This document shows positions 1-7,200 of a stretch of 14,565 bases of DNA, in pieces. The position numbers and the translations under genes are program-made. Below the pieces are notes generated by a model. That model saw nothing but the letters and a program-made list of their open reading frames with translations. It searched no databases and was not told the origin of the DNA. This stretch comes from Lonsdalea britannica (GTDB taxonomy: Bacteria > Pseudomonadota > Gammaproteobacteria > Enterobacterales > Enterobacteriaceae). The first letter of the stretch is position 1. Every line of letters begins with the position of its first letter. The DNA lies in assembly GCF_946477055.1 (NCBI RefSeq), contig NZ_CAMKXG010000064.1, forward strand, positions 1 through 14,565, read 5' to 3'.

Positions 1-40
1 ATCCTCTTCGTCGGCAGCGTCAGATGTGTATAAGAGACAG
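1..40 (+). other. Illumina Nextera adapter remnant (not genomic)
   Basis: Positions 22-40 read AGATGTGTATAAGAGACAG, the 19-base Tn5 mosaic end used in Nextera libraries. Positions 8-21 read TCGTCGGCAGCGTC, the Nextera read-1 adapter arm directly before it. Positions 1-7 (ATCCTCT) equal the last seven bases of the Nextera i5 index S503/N503 (TATCCTCT), which lies directly upstream of that arm in a finished library. The order index, adapter arm, mosaic end, insert is exactly that of a library molecule, so genomic sequence begins at 41. This is an untrimmed adapter at a contig end, not a transposon in the organism. Confidence 0.97.
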
Positions 41-121
41 GCGTTGGGACAGGCTGTAAATAAACTATTTAAAAACATCGTATTAAAAATAACTTTTGAA
101 ATAACAAACTTTTTGTACGTA

Positions 122-469
122 TTAGCGCAGCGGCAAGCTCTTAGCTGTTGTCTCCTGCGTTAATGTATCGCTTTGTAACGCCCCTAACAATGAGTCGAGC
201 AATCCAGGGAAACGTTCATCAAGATCCTCACGGCGCAACGACAGCAAGTTTTCTCTCCCATTAGGCCGCTGCCAGATAACACCGCTATCTCGCAATACAC
301 GCCAATGGTGGGTTAGCGTTGATTTTGGAATGCCGCTTAAGACGGCGCTGCATGAGTGTTCCCCACCAACAGCTAACACGCGTACGACTGTTAAGCGGAG
401 AGGGTTGCCAAGCGCGGTCAACACATTCTCAATACGAATCTGATCTCGTTCAGGATGGTTTGGTATCAT
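122..469 (-). CDS. ArsR-type winged-helix transcriptional regulator
   Basis: A 115-residue protein with the ArsR/SmtB winged-helix fold. The N-terminal helix reads ENVLTALGNPLRLTVVRVLA, the usual 'alone-standing' ArsR opening. A recognition-helix region follows (SGIPKSTLTHHWRVLRDSGV) and then the wing (IWQRPNGRENLLSLRREDLD). The metal-sensing CxC motif of ArsR/CadC (ELCVCDL) is absent; HSCSAVL stands in its place, so arsenic or metal sensing is not supported. I chose the ATG at 469. The frame stays open to a TTG at 490, which has no visible Shine-Dalgarno and lies only a few bases from a TATAAA (minus strand, 500-495) that could be its own -10 box. The gene is divergent from the MFS exporter at 605, the classic arrangement for a local repressor of a transporter. 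Its ligand cannot be read from the sequence. The fold is certain; the regulatory target is inferred from position. Confidence 0.87.
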   Translation of the reverse strand: MIPNHPERDQIRIENVLTALGNPLRLTVVRVLAVGGEHSCSAVLSGIPKSTLTHHWRVLRDSGVIWQRPNGRENLLSLRREDLDERFPGLLDSLLGALQSDTLTQETTAKSLPLR

Positions 470-536
470 CAAGGCTCTATTTTTCAGCAATGCGTTTATA
501 GCAGAACAAGTTATAACAAACTTATCTTCATGACTA

Positions 537-565
537 TTGTTTTAGTACTCTCATACCCATATAGT
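537..565 (+). promoter_or_regulatory. Candidate sigma70 promoter of the MFS gene
   Basis: TTGTTT (537-542) and TATAGT (560-565) are separated by 17 bases, giving a good -10 and a half-matching -35 box. Transcription would start near 572, about 30 bases before the ATG at 605. The -10 overlaps one of three TAGTAC repeats, so a repressor bound there would block it. This is prediction from sequence only. Confidence 0.5.
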
Positions 566-581
566 ACGTAAATTCTAGTAC
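543..581 (+). repeat. Three TAGTAC direct repeats in the regulator/exporter intergenic region
   Basis: TAGTAC occurs at 543-548, 562-567 and 576-581. The copies lie in the spacer, over the -10 box and just after the predicted start of the MFS promoter. GTAC is self-complementary, so each copy is partly palindromic, and TACGTA at 565-570 is a perfect palindrome. A separate inverted repeat, AAGTT-N6-AACTT (508-523), lies nearer the regulator gene. These are candidate operators for the ArsR-type protein; no binding is shown. Confidence 0.45.
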
Positions 582-604
582 AATGGAACATTAGGGAGTT
601 ATCA

Positions 605-2020
605 ATGTCTATATCTTCGCGTACTTCTGGCGAGCCGAATTCACTAAGTTGGAGCCTGGCGTTACTCGCCTTTGCCCAACTCATCTATTCGCTGGACATC
701 AACATCATCTTCGTAGCATTACCGGAAATCGGCGCGGATCTAGGCTTTTCTGGACAAACCCTACAATGGGTGGTCAGCGCATATACCGTGTTTTGTGGTG
801 GATTTCTATTACTTGGTGGACGAGCTGCTGACTTACTGGGGCAGCGGCGCGTATTCATCTTCGCGTTATGGATATATGCATTGTCGTCACTGGTTGGTGG
901 GTTTGCATGGAGTCCAATGGTGATTGTTATTGCGCGAGCCGTACAAGGCATTGGTGCTGCATTACTCTTCCCATCCACATTGTCTCTAATTAATCGGTTG
1001 TTCGAGGAAGGACATCAGCGAAATAGAGCACTCGCTATATGGGGAGGAGCTGGCGCCAGTGGTCTGACGCTTGGATCACTTGCCGGTGGCGTATTGACTA
1101 GCGCATACGGCTGGCCATCAGTTTTCTTCGTCAATGTCGCCTTGGCTGGCATTGCCATCGTTGCCGCGTTCTTTGTTATCCCAAAAGATGAAGCACGAAC
1201 CAATAGCCGTAGCTTCGATCTGCCGGGTGCACTGACAGTAACTGCTGGAGCAACGTTGCTGGTTTACGCGTTGGTTCAAGGACCTGAGGATGGTTGGGAG
1301 GCTATTCAGATTGTCGTCGCTTTAATGCTGGCAGCGTTATCCCTGTTGGTCTTCGCCGTAATTGAATCACGCAGCCGCGATCCTTTGATGCCGGTACGTT
1401 TGTTTGCCAATCGCAGTTTGGTCATCAGCATGGTTATCACCTTTATTTATATGGGCACTTTCGGTGCCCTACCATACTTCTTGACTGTCTTGTTCCAGAA
1501 CGTGCAACAGTACAGCGCCTTGCAGACAGGGCTCGCATTCATAGTGCCCTCACTGGCTATATTTTCAGGAACGCAATTAGGTGCGCGCTTAGCGAATCGT
1601 CTTACTATGCGTACCACGCTGTTTGTCGGTTTTGCGATTGGTATCGTTGGCACACTGGCATTAGCTCCTGCCATTTTCGTGGGTGCATCATATATGTATA
1701 TAGTACCAGGACTAGTCGTTTCAGGCCTCGGTCAGGGTATTGTCTGGACCGCAATGTGGATAGCTGCCGCCTCAGGCGTAGCACATCGAGAGCAAGGTAT
1801 TGCTTCTGGTATGGCCTCTACGACTTTGAATGTTGGTAATGCCATCGGAATTGCAGTACTGGTGGCTTTTGCAAATCGAGGGCTCGGCGGCTTACAGGGG
1901 GATACCTTACGTGATGGAATTGTGAGCGGCTCGCAGCATGCTTTATACCTTACGGCGGCTGGTCTGATGGTGGGATTAATTGTATCGCTAGTCTTACCCT
2001 ATAAGGTAAAAATCGTTTAG
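605..2020 (+). CDS. MFS exporter, DHA2 (EmrB/QacA-like) family
   Basis: A 471-residue inner-membrane protein of the major facilitator superfamily, probably a proton-driven exporter of drugs or other small molecules with 14 membrane segments. Seen in order: LDINIIFVALP at 30-40 (the family's 'LDxTvvnvALP' TM1 motif with an acidic residue, D31); motif A, GGRAADLLGQRRV at 71-83, in the loop after TM2; RAVQGIGAALLFP at 111-123 (motif B); and a glycine-rich GGAGASGLTLGSLAGG at 147-162 (motif C, the antiporter signature, with Ser where Pro is usual). GWPSVFFVNV follows at 169-178. The start is supported by AGGGAG at 593-598, six bases before the ATG. Length is typical. The gene is divergent from an ArsR-type regulator and probably repressed by it. 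Its codon use and base composition look more AT-rich than the genes from 2400 onward, which fits an accessory, possibly transferred, module. The substrate is unknown. Confidence 0.92.
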   Translation: MSISSRTSGEPNSLSWSLALLAFAQLIYSLDINIIFVALPEIGADLGFSGQTLQWVVSAYTVFCGGFLLLGGRAADLLGQRRVFIFALWIYALSSLVGGFAWSPMVIVIARAVQGIGAALLFPSTLSLINRLFEEGHQRNRALAIWGGAGASGLTLGSLAGGVLTSAYGWPSVFFVNVALAGIAIVAAFFVIPKDEARTNSRSFDLPGALTVTAGATLLVYALVQGPEDGWEAIQIVVALMLAALSLLVFAVIESRSRDPLMPVRLFANRSLVISMVITFIYMGTFGALPYFLTVLFQNVQQYSALQTGLAFIVPSLAIFSGTQLGARLANRLTMRTTLFVGFAIGIVGTLALAPAIFVGASYMYIVPGLVVSGLGQGIVWTAMWIAAASGVAHREQGIASGMASTTLNVGNAIGIAVLVAFANRGLGGLQGDTLRDGIVSGSQHALYLTAAGLMVGLIVSLVLPYKVKIV

Positions 2021-2085
2021 AGGGGTTTGTTGCAAAAAAGGCAGACAAGGCCAATTCTAGGCGTTTCTCAGAACGTTAGTATCTC

Positions 2086-2120
2086 TGCAACGTGGGCGTG
2101 GTTGCATCGCAGCCACGCCC
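2086..2120. terminator. Strong hairpin between convergent genes, possible terminator without a U-tract
   Basis: GGGCGTGG (2094-2101) pairs with CCACGCCC (2113-2120). The pairing continues inward through a T-G wobble (2102/2112) and TGC/GCA (2103-2105/2109-2111) to an ATC triloop, a 12-pair stem. It lies between the MFS gene (plus, ends 2020) and the minus-strand genes that end at 2385 or 2180, where a bidirectional terminator would be expected. Neither side carries a clear run of U, so intrinsic termination is uncertain. TGCAAC (2086-2091) can instead pair with GTTGCA (2101-2106), which would disrupt the big stem. Confidence 0.4.
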
Positions 2121-2179
2121 CTGGATAAAACTAAGGGTAATAACGTGCTGGATCATAATTGACTCGAACCGGCCCTATG

Positions 2180-2419
2180 TCACCGCGTGCACACCGGTTT
2201 AAATAAGGGGGAGTCCGTGATGCTGTCGCCCGTGCCATCTTTATCCACCGGCTGGGTGAAATAAGAAACAGGGGTCTGGAAAATACCGGCTATTACGCGC
2301 TGTTGATACCAGTTTGTGCAAAATAGCCTTGGTGTGGGATATTTTCCTTTTTCCAAGCGGACCCCAGTTAGAATTTCAACAGGCTTAAAGACTGATTCCT
2401 CCCGCAGGACATCGTTCAT
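2180..2419 (-). CDS. Hypothetical small ORF overlapping the cupin gene end (doubtful)
   Basis: A 79-residue open frame begins at an ATG 35 bases before the end of the cupin gene, in another frame, and would be the third gene of that operon. I do not recognise it. The protein is polar, with no signal peptide, membrane helix or clear motif; it contains NWYQQRVIAGIFQTPVSYF and a C-terminal acidic stretch, DKDGTGDSITDS. The second half has ordinary codons, but the first half uses rare ones (CTA, AGG, ATA, GGA). The only Shine-Dalgarno-like bases (AGG) touch the ATG. It could be a translationally coupled small protein, the decayed end of a lost gene, or chance. If it is not real, 2021-2384 holds no gene, only the hairpin at 2086-2120. 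Confidence 0.3.
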   Translation of the reverse strand: MNDVLREESVFKPVEILTGVRLEKGKYPTPRLFCTNWYQQRVIAGIFQTPVSYFTQPVDKDGTGDSITDSPLFKPVCTR

Positions 2420-2924
2420 CCTGGGGCTTTTCGAGCGCGGAGCTGACCTGCACGACCATCACTTTGGCGGGTTCATGGCCTACGGCACCAGAAATATGGC
2501 CCACCTTTTTGCCAAACATCCCGGCATTTTTGTCATAGCCAAAAGACATTTCCCCCGGCCCCATTTCTATCCGATTACCATCCATCGTCTCGACAAACCA
2601 ACGCCCCGATAGCGGAATAATCCACTGCGGCGACGGATTTTTATGCCAGGGCCCCACCCAACCGACCGGCATGATATTGAAGACATAACGCGACGTGGGC
2701 AGATCTTGCTGAGACACCCATTCGGGATCGCCCTTCACGCTGAATTGCTCAAGTTTGAGCGTATTCAGCGCGCACTTCGCCTGATGAGAAATCCCCGCCT
2801 TATCCACCCAGACGCTCCAATAACGAATCGTACTGTTTTTATCCGGCGTCTGCGCCTGACACAGACCGGAACCGAGTAACAAGGGCAATAGCAGCCCCCG
2901 GCGATACGACCAGCGTGTTAACAT
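2385..2924 (-). CDS. Exported cupin-domain protein
   Basis: A 179-residue protein with a signal peptide (RWSYRRG then LLLPLLLGSGLCQAQ, likely cut near residue 25), so it should act in the periplasm. Residues about 88-160 form one cupin barrel. WHKNPSPQWIIPLSGRWFVE (93-112) matches the 'WHxAPxRQFVvxLsGxxEvE' pattern of a known cupin subgroup, and GNRIEMGPGEMSFG (116-129) is the following strand and turn. VGHISGAVGH (141-150) supplies likely further ligands, so H94, H143 and H150 are candidate metal-binding residues. The enzyme or binding activity is unknown. The ATG at 2924 has an AAGGGGG Shine-Dalgarno and overlaps the end of the upstream MoaF-like gene by 7 bases, so the two are probably translationally coupled and may act on one substrate. 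The cupin fold is well supported; any function is not. Confidence 0.85.
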   Translation of the reverse strand: MLTRWSYRRGLLLPLLLGSGLCQAQTPDKNSTIRYWSVWVDKAGISHQAKCALNTLKLEQFSVKGDPEWVSQQDLPTSRYVFNIMPVGWVGPWHKNPSPQWIIPLSGRWFVETMDGNRIEMGPGEMSFGYDKNAGMFGKKVGHISGAVGHEPAKVMVVQVSSALEKPQDERCPAGGISL

Positions 2925-3235
2925 ATTTCCCCCTTCATGACGTAGAAGCTGCCATCCATCATCGTGTAAAACGCGCGTGAGGTTTTTTTCACAAAATTAT
3001 CGCAATGAACCACCGTCGACTTATCGTCCTCCTGCCAGGCGATCAGAAAATAATCGTCCGGCAATGATTCCCATTGAAACGGGATCGTCATGACCGTTCC
3101 CGCCATATCACCGACCATGAATTCGGCGGTCACCTTATCGCCCTCCTTTGAATAGGTGTTTTTAATGACAAGCTGCGGACTGAACGTGATCACGAAAGAC
3201 GAACCTGCGTAGGGGAATATTTCTTTAGTACTCAT
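2918..3235 (-). CDS. MoaF-like (lipocalin-type barrel) protein
   Basis: A 105-residue protein resembling the barrel domain of MoaF and relatives. Residues 60-104 (DDYFLIAWQEDDKSTVVHCDNF, then AFYTMMDGSFYVMKGEI) match that family's 'yFvsWqE.dG.tVvHv.DF...ayTn...pdGsF..l.G' pattern. There is no signal peptide or membrane helix, so it is probably cytoplasmic. MoaF has been linked to molybdenum-dependent metabolism in Klebsiella, but this small relative need not share that role. The ATG at 3235 is chosen because AGGAGG lies four bases upstream; a start at 3268 would put that Shine-Dalgarno inside the gene. It is the first gene of a minus-strand operon with the exported cupin and may bind a small hydrophobic ligand. 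The family call is moderately sure. Confidence 0.75.
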   Translation of the reverse strand: MSTKEIFPYAGSSFVITFSPQLVIKNTYSKEGDKVTAEFMVGDMAGTVMTIPFQWESLPDDYFLIAWQEDDKSTVVHCDNFVKKTSRAFYTMMDGSFYVMKGEIC

Positions 3236-3286
3236 CAAGCCTCCTGAAACCAAGAAATGGCAGCGCAAGCCGCTGTCGACAATATC

Positions 3287-3306
3287 AGTATAGTTTGTAT
3301 GGGTAT
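3287..3306 (-). promoter_or_regulatory. Candidate promoter of the MoaF-like/cupin operon with ATAC repeats
   Basis: On the minus strand TATACT (3292-3287) would be a good -10 box about 50 bases before the ATG at 3235. No matching -35 lies 16-18 bases upstream. Instead ATAC occurs three times (complements of GTAT at 3288-3291, 3297-3300 and 3303-3306). A weak -35 with repeats beside the -10 suggests an activator-dependent promoter. This is inference. Confidence 0.3.
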
Positions 3307-3329
3307 TAGCGCGGTCTAACCACGTGCGA

Positions 3330-3357
3330 TTGACGTGAATGGCGGGTCGGTTATAGT
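3330..3357 (+). promoter_or_regulatory. Sigma70-type promoter of ynfB(-ynfD)
   Basis: TTGACG (3330-3335) and TATAGT (3352-3357) are 16 bases apart, each matching five of six consensus bases. Transcription would start near 3364, leaving a leader of about 70 bases before ynfB. TCACAGCG occurs twice in that leader (3369-3376 and 3391-3398); its meaning is unknown. Confidence 0.65.
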
Positions 3358-3435
3358 TTCGTTGTCATTCACAGCGTTAATGTTTTGGCATCACAGCGAC
3401 AATCGCGTTGGCACATACCGAATTCAGGGTGAAAA

Positions 3436-3783
3436 ATGAACACGAAGTCATACCAATCAGCACTGCGTTTTGTTATTCCGCTGTCACTGTTGCTGGCCAC
3501 GGCGAGTTGGCAGACGGCTCAGGCGCAGACGGATCACATCATTGTGGATAACGGCAACAGCGCGTTATCCAAGGAAGCCGCCCGCCAGAGCAAGGAACAG
3601 TGGGATGAAACCCAGCGACTCCGCAAGAAAGTGAATCAGCGGGTCGAAAAAGAGTTTGATAAAACGGCAAACGCGATTGACGGCAGAGAGCGTTGCACGA
3701 CCAGTGCCAACGTCAACGCCTATTGGGAGCCGAATACATCCCGCTGTCTTGACCGTCGTACCGGCCGCACTGTCATGCCGTAA
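3436..3783 (+). CDS. ynfB: YnfB, UPF0482 (DUF1283) exported protein
   Basis: A 115-residue protein clearly homologous to E. coli YnfB. The shared core includes [21 protein letters not shown] (53-73) and the near-identical C-terminal block [20 protein letters not shown] (91-110). An N-terminal signal peptide ends at AQA (28-30), so the mature protein should be periplasmic. C87 and C104 could form a disulfide there. The middle is a charged helix. The role of the family is unknown. The ATG is preceded by an AGGGTGA ribosome site and a good promoter. In E. coli ynfB is followed by speG, ynfC and ynfD; here ynfD follows directly, so speG and ynfC are missing from this place. Confidence 0.94.
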   Translation: MNTKSYQSALRFVIPLSLLLATASWQTAQAQTDHIIVDNGNSALSKEAARQSKEQWDETQRLRKKVNQRVEKEFDKTANAIDGRERCTTSANVNAYWEPNTSRCLDRRTGRTVMP

Positions 3784-3820
3784 CTTTTCGTCTACGCTTG
3801 TAGAGAGTCCCGACCCTTGT

Positions 3821-3837
3821 CCCGGCATCCAGCCGGG
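3821..3837 (+). other. Small hairpin between ynfB and ynfD
   Basis: CCCGGC (3821-3826) and GCCGGG (3832-3837) form a 6-bp stem with a 5-base loop, followed after six bases by a mixed T-rich stretch. It may be a partial terminator or mRNA-stabilising hairpin between two genes that otherwise look co-transcribed (88 bases apart, same strand). Confidence 0.4.
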
Positions 3838-3871
3838 CAGTTGTTAGGTTTCTTTGAACAAAGGTGATGAA

Positions 3872-4156
3872 ATGAAAAAAACGATAATGTTAACTGCCGC
3901 GCTTTTCGTGATTGCCCCCCTGGCCGCACAGGCATCTTGTGAAAGCGTTCGTGATGCTATCTCTCACAAAATCGTCCAAAACGGCGTACCGGAGTCTGGC
4001 TTCAAGCTGGATATCGTTCCTAACGATCAGGTAGGTCAGGCGGGTGGACAAGTGGTCGGTCATTGCGAAAACGATTCGCAAAAGATCGTTTATACCCGCT
4101 TTGCCGAAGGTGAAGCCCCGGCGGAAAGCACGCCTGCGGCACACGCCCCGCAATAA
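3872..4156 (+). CDS. ynfD: YnfD-like DUF1161 exported protein
   Basis: A 94-residue protein of the DUF1161 family, homologous to E. coli YnfD. A signal peptide (MKKTIMLTAALFVIAPLAAQA) is likely cut after residue 21. The family core follows: CESVRDAISHKIVQNGVPESG (23-43), LDIVPND (46-52) and QVVGHCENDSQKIVYTR (60-76). C23 and C65 are positioned for one periplasmic disulfide. The tail is rich in Ala, Pro and Glu. The start is the ATG at 3872, with AAGGTGA just before it; an in-frame TTG at 3854 would place that site inside the gene. The function of the family is unknown. It is probably expressed with ynfB, and a very strong terminator follows. Confidence 0.92.
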   Translation: MKKTIMLTAALFVIAPLAAQASCESVRDAISHKIVQNGVPESGFKLDIVPNDQVGQAGGQVVGHCENDSQKIVYTRFAEGEAPAESTPAAHAPQ

Positions 4157-4174
4157 AACAGGTTGTGTTTCCAC

Positions 4175-4212
4175 CGCGTCCCGCGAGAGTCAAACTCGCG
4201 GGACGCGCTTTT
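4175..4212 (+). terminator. Rho-independent terminator after ynfD
   Basis: A perfect 13-bp GC-rich stem (4175-4187 with 4195-4207) closes a 7-base loop and is followed by C then TTTT (4209-4212). It ends ynfB-ynfD. The glucan synthase gene ends at 4223 on the other strand, so the same stem probably also stops that transcript, though that side lacks a good U-run. Confidence 0.9.
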
Positions 4213-4222
4213 GACTCCGCGG

Positions 4223-7200
4223 TTATTGCCCGACTGACGCCTCCCCGCCAACCCAGACCTCGACCTGATGTACTCCGCCGTCATCCTGTAACGGAATCAG
4301 ACCATCCCGGATGCCTTGACCATCCACCGTCACACGATCTTCACGCTCACCGCGTTTTACGGTAATCACGTATTGGCTGCTGCCTTCCTGATAGCGTATC
4401 TCCAGCTGCGGCCAGTCGGCCGGGAGATGCGGCGCCACGGACAGACTGTCTCCATGACGGGTGATCCCCAGCAGTGATTCGGTGATCAGTCGATAAGACC
4501 AGCCCGCAGAACCGGTATACCAGCTCCAGCCGCCGCGTCCGTTGTGGGGATTGACCGCATAGATGTCTGCGCAAATGACATAAGGTTCCACCTTGTAGCG
4601 CTGCGCCGATGCGGGTTCCAGACTGTGATTGATCGGGTTAATCATCGACATGAGTTCCCAGGCCCGTTCGGTATTGTCCATTTCCGCAAAGGCCATCACC
4701 GCCCAAATCGCCCCGTGCGTATATTGTCCGCCGTTTTCGCGCACGCCCGGCAGATAACCGCGAATGTAGCCGGGGTTAGGACCATGACCATCAAACGGAG
4801 GCATCAGCAGTTTGATGATACCGTTCGCATCATCGATCAGATGTGCGTCCAGCGCCTTCATAGCCTTCTGTCGATAAGCCTCATCGCCTGCGCCGGACAA
4901 GACCGACCAGCTTTGCGCAATCGCATCGATTTTGCACTCCTCGGCGGTATGTGAACCCAGCATCTCTCCGGTATCGAAATAGCCGCGACGATACCAGTCG
5001 CCATCCCAGGCGTGGGTATTCAGGTTCTCTTTCAGCGTCGCGGCGTTATCCCGATAGAAATCGGCTTTATCCGCCAGGCCGCGCGTGTCGGCCAGCGTCG
5101 CGTAGCGCTGCAATACGGTATACAGGAAGAAGCCCAGCCAGACGCTTTCGCCCCGGCCTTGCAGGCCCACCAGATTCATACCGTCGTTCCAGTCGCCGCA
5201 GCCCATCAACGGCAGACCATGCTGCCCCATGCGCAGACCGTTCGCGATCGCCCGTTCACCGTGCTGCCACAGCGTTTCTACCGTAGCACTGATGCCCGGC
5301 TGTTCGTAGCTCGACTCTTCGCCGGGGTTAAGCAAACGACCTTCAAGATATGGCACCGGCTGATCCAGTACATCGACATCGCCGGTCACTTCCACGTAAT
5401 GACAAATCGCCAACGGCAGCCAGAGGTAATCATCCGAGCAACGCGTGCGTACGCCGTTACCCTGCGGCGGATGCCACCAGTGCTGGACATCCCCTTCAAT
5501 AAACTGACGAGAGGCGCACAGGAGGATCTGCTCGCGCATCCGTTCCGGCGCGATATGGGTCAGCGCCAGCGAATCTTGCAGCTGGTCGCGGAAACCGAAT
5601 GCCCCGCCGGACTGGTAATACCCGCTGCGGGCGTTGATACGGCAGGCGAGCGTCTGATAAAGCAGCCAGCCATTCGCCAGCAGGTTGGTGGCCGGGTCCG
5701 CCGTGGCAATCTGCATTTTCCCCACGATACCGCGCCAGTATTGCTGCACCCGTTCCAGCTCGCTCCGTGCGCTGGTTTCGCCAAGGTATTGCCGCATCAG
5801 CGCTTCCGCCTGCCCTGTATCCTGTCCGACGCCCAATGCAAAAATCAGCGTACGCTGGTCGCCGTCGATCAACGCGAGGGCCGATTGCACCGCACCGCAC
5901 GGGTCAAGACCCGCGCCACTTCTGTCGGAGAGACGGCGTAGTTTCAGCGCCGCAGGCGCCGCGCGTGAACCGTTGCGTCCTAAAAACTCGCGTCGATCGC
6001 CGCAGATAGAGCAATGCGCGCCGGTCACGGCGAAGAAGGCGGTTCGCTCTGAACCATTGCCGCTGTAGTAGTTCTTGGCGAGAATTGAGCACCCACGCTC
6101 AACCGGCGTTCCCTGCGTCACGATGTGCATCGCCGATTTAGACCGCAAATCGCCCAGCACCCACTCGGCATACCCGGTGGCGGACAACTTACGGGTGCGC
6201 CCGGATTTGTTGGTCAGCGTCAAAATAAACAATTTGACCGGCGCTTCTTCCGCGACAAACACGGTCAGTTCGCTGTCGATCCCCGACTCACGATGTTCAA
6301 ACACGCTGTAGCCAAAGCCATGTCGAGTCCGATACGCGCCATGCCCTCTGACCGGCAGCGCCATCGGCGACCATACGTGTCCGCTCTCTTCATCTCGCAG
6401 ATAGAACGCTTCGCCGGACGCGTCGCTGACCGGATCGTTTTCCCACGGGGTCAGACGATATTCGTGCGCATTTTCGTACCAGGTATAGGCCTGACCGCTT
6501 TCTGAAATCACCGTGCCGAATTCCCGGTTGGCAATCACGTTGGACCACGGCGCGGGCGTATTCTCGCCTTCGTTCAGCACGATGTGATACTCGCGTCCAT
6601 CAGGAGAAAAACCACCGAGGCCGTTAAAGAACTGCAGCTGACTGACTTCCGGGGTGAACGGCGTATGACGATCCGGCAGCGCGGGGCTGAGCGGAGCCAG
6701 CGGTTTTTGCAGCGACAGCGTGTTTTGCATCCGCTGATTAAGCTGCTCAATCACGCTGTCGCCGCGGTCGTCCAGAACGATGGCGGCCGCGCTCATCAGC
6801 AGCGTGCGATCTTCATTGGACATATGGATATCGCCGCGCACGAAGATGCCGCCGGGTTTATCCAGTTGACTGGATGCATCGCCCGCGGAAATCAGGCCCA
6901 GAATCTGGTTTTGCAGATCCTGCTGATAACCGCCGAGGTCGGCGTTGATGATAACCAGATCGACCGGCAACCCTTTCAGACGCCAGTAGCTGTGTGCCCG
7001 AACCAACGTGGCGACCATCCCGATATTGACGTTGCTGCTGACGGACAGCAGGACGATGGGTAAATCGCCGGAAATAGCATTCCCCCACAGGCCCGACTGC
7101 CCGCGACGGTTCGCCATAATGGTGTGCGCATCGGCCCGCAGCTCCTGCGTCGGGAACAGCACGCCGCCCGCCAGACGGTTGAACAGGCTGGCATCGTCCT

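Noticed and set aside
22..40. A Tn5 mosaic end that could be read as a real transposon terminus.
   Set aside because: It is the engineered mosaic-end sequence preceded by a commercial adapter arm and index bases, at the very end of the sequence. It comes from library preparation.
2150..2180. GGTTCGAGTC on the minus strand resembles a tRNA T-loop, suggesting a tRNA or attachment-site fragment.
   Set aside because: The flanking bases do not form the 5-bp T-stem and no other tRNA arm is present. There is no integrase or phage gene nearby.
2316..2879. Plus-strand open frames of 98 and 78 residues opposite the cupin gene.
   Set aside because: They are shadows of the minus-strand cupin gene, whose signal peptide, cupin motifs and ribosome site are clear.
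3565..3828. A minus-strand 87-residue frame across ynfB.
   Set aside because: It is antisense to a clear ynfB homologue and lacks features of its own.
5012..5941. A 309-residue open frame on the plus strand inside the glucan synthase region.
   Set aside because: It is antisense to the conserved GH94 domain and follows from the GC-rich codons of the real gene. It has no recognisable domain and no ribosome site that I could see. The many other antisense frames across 4223-12841 are rejected for the same reason.
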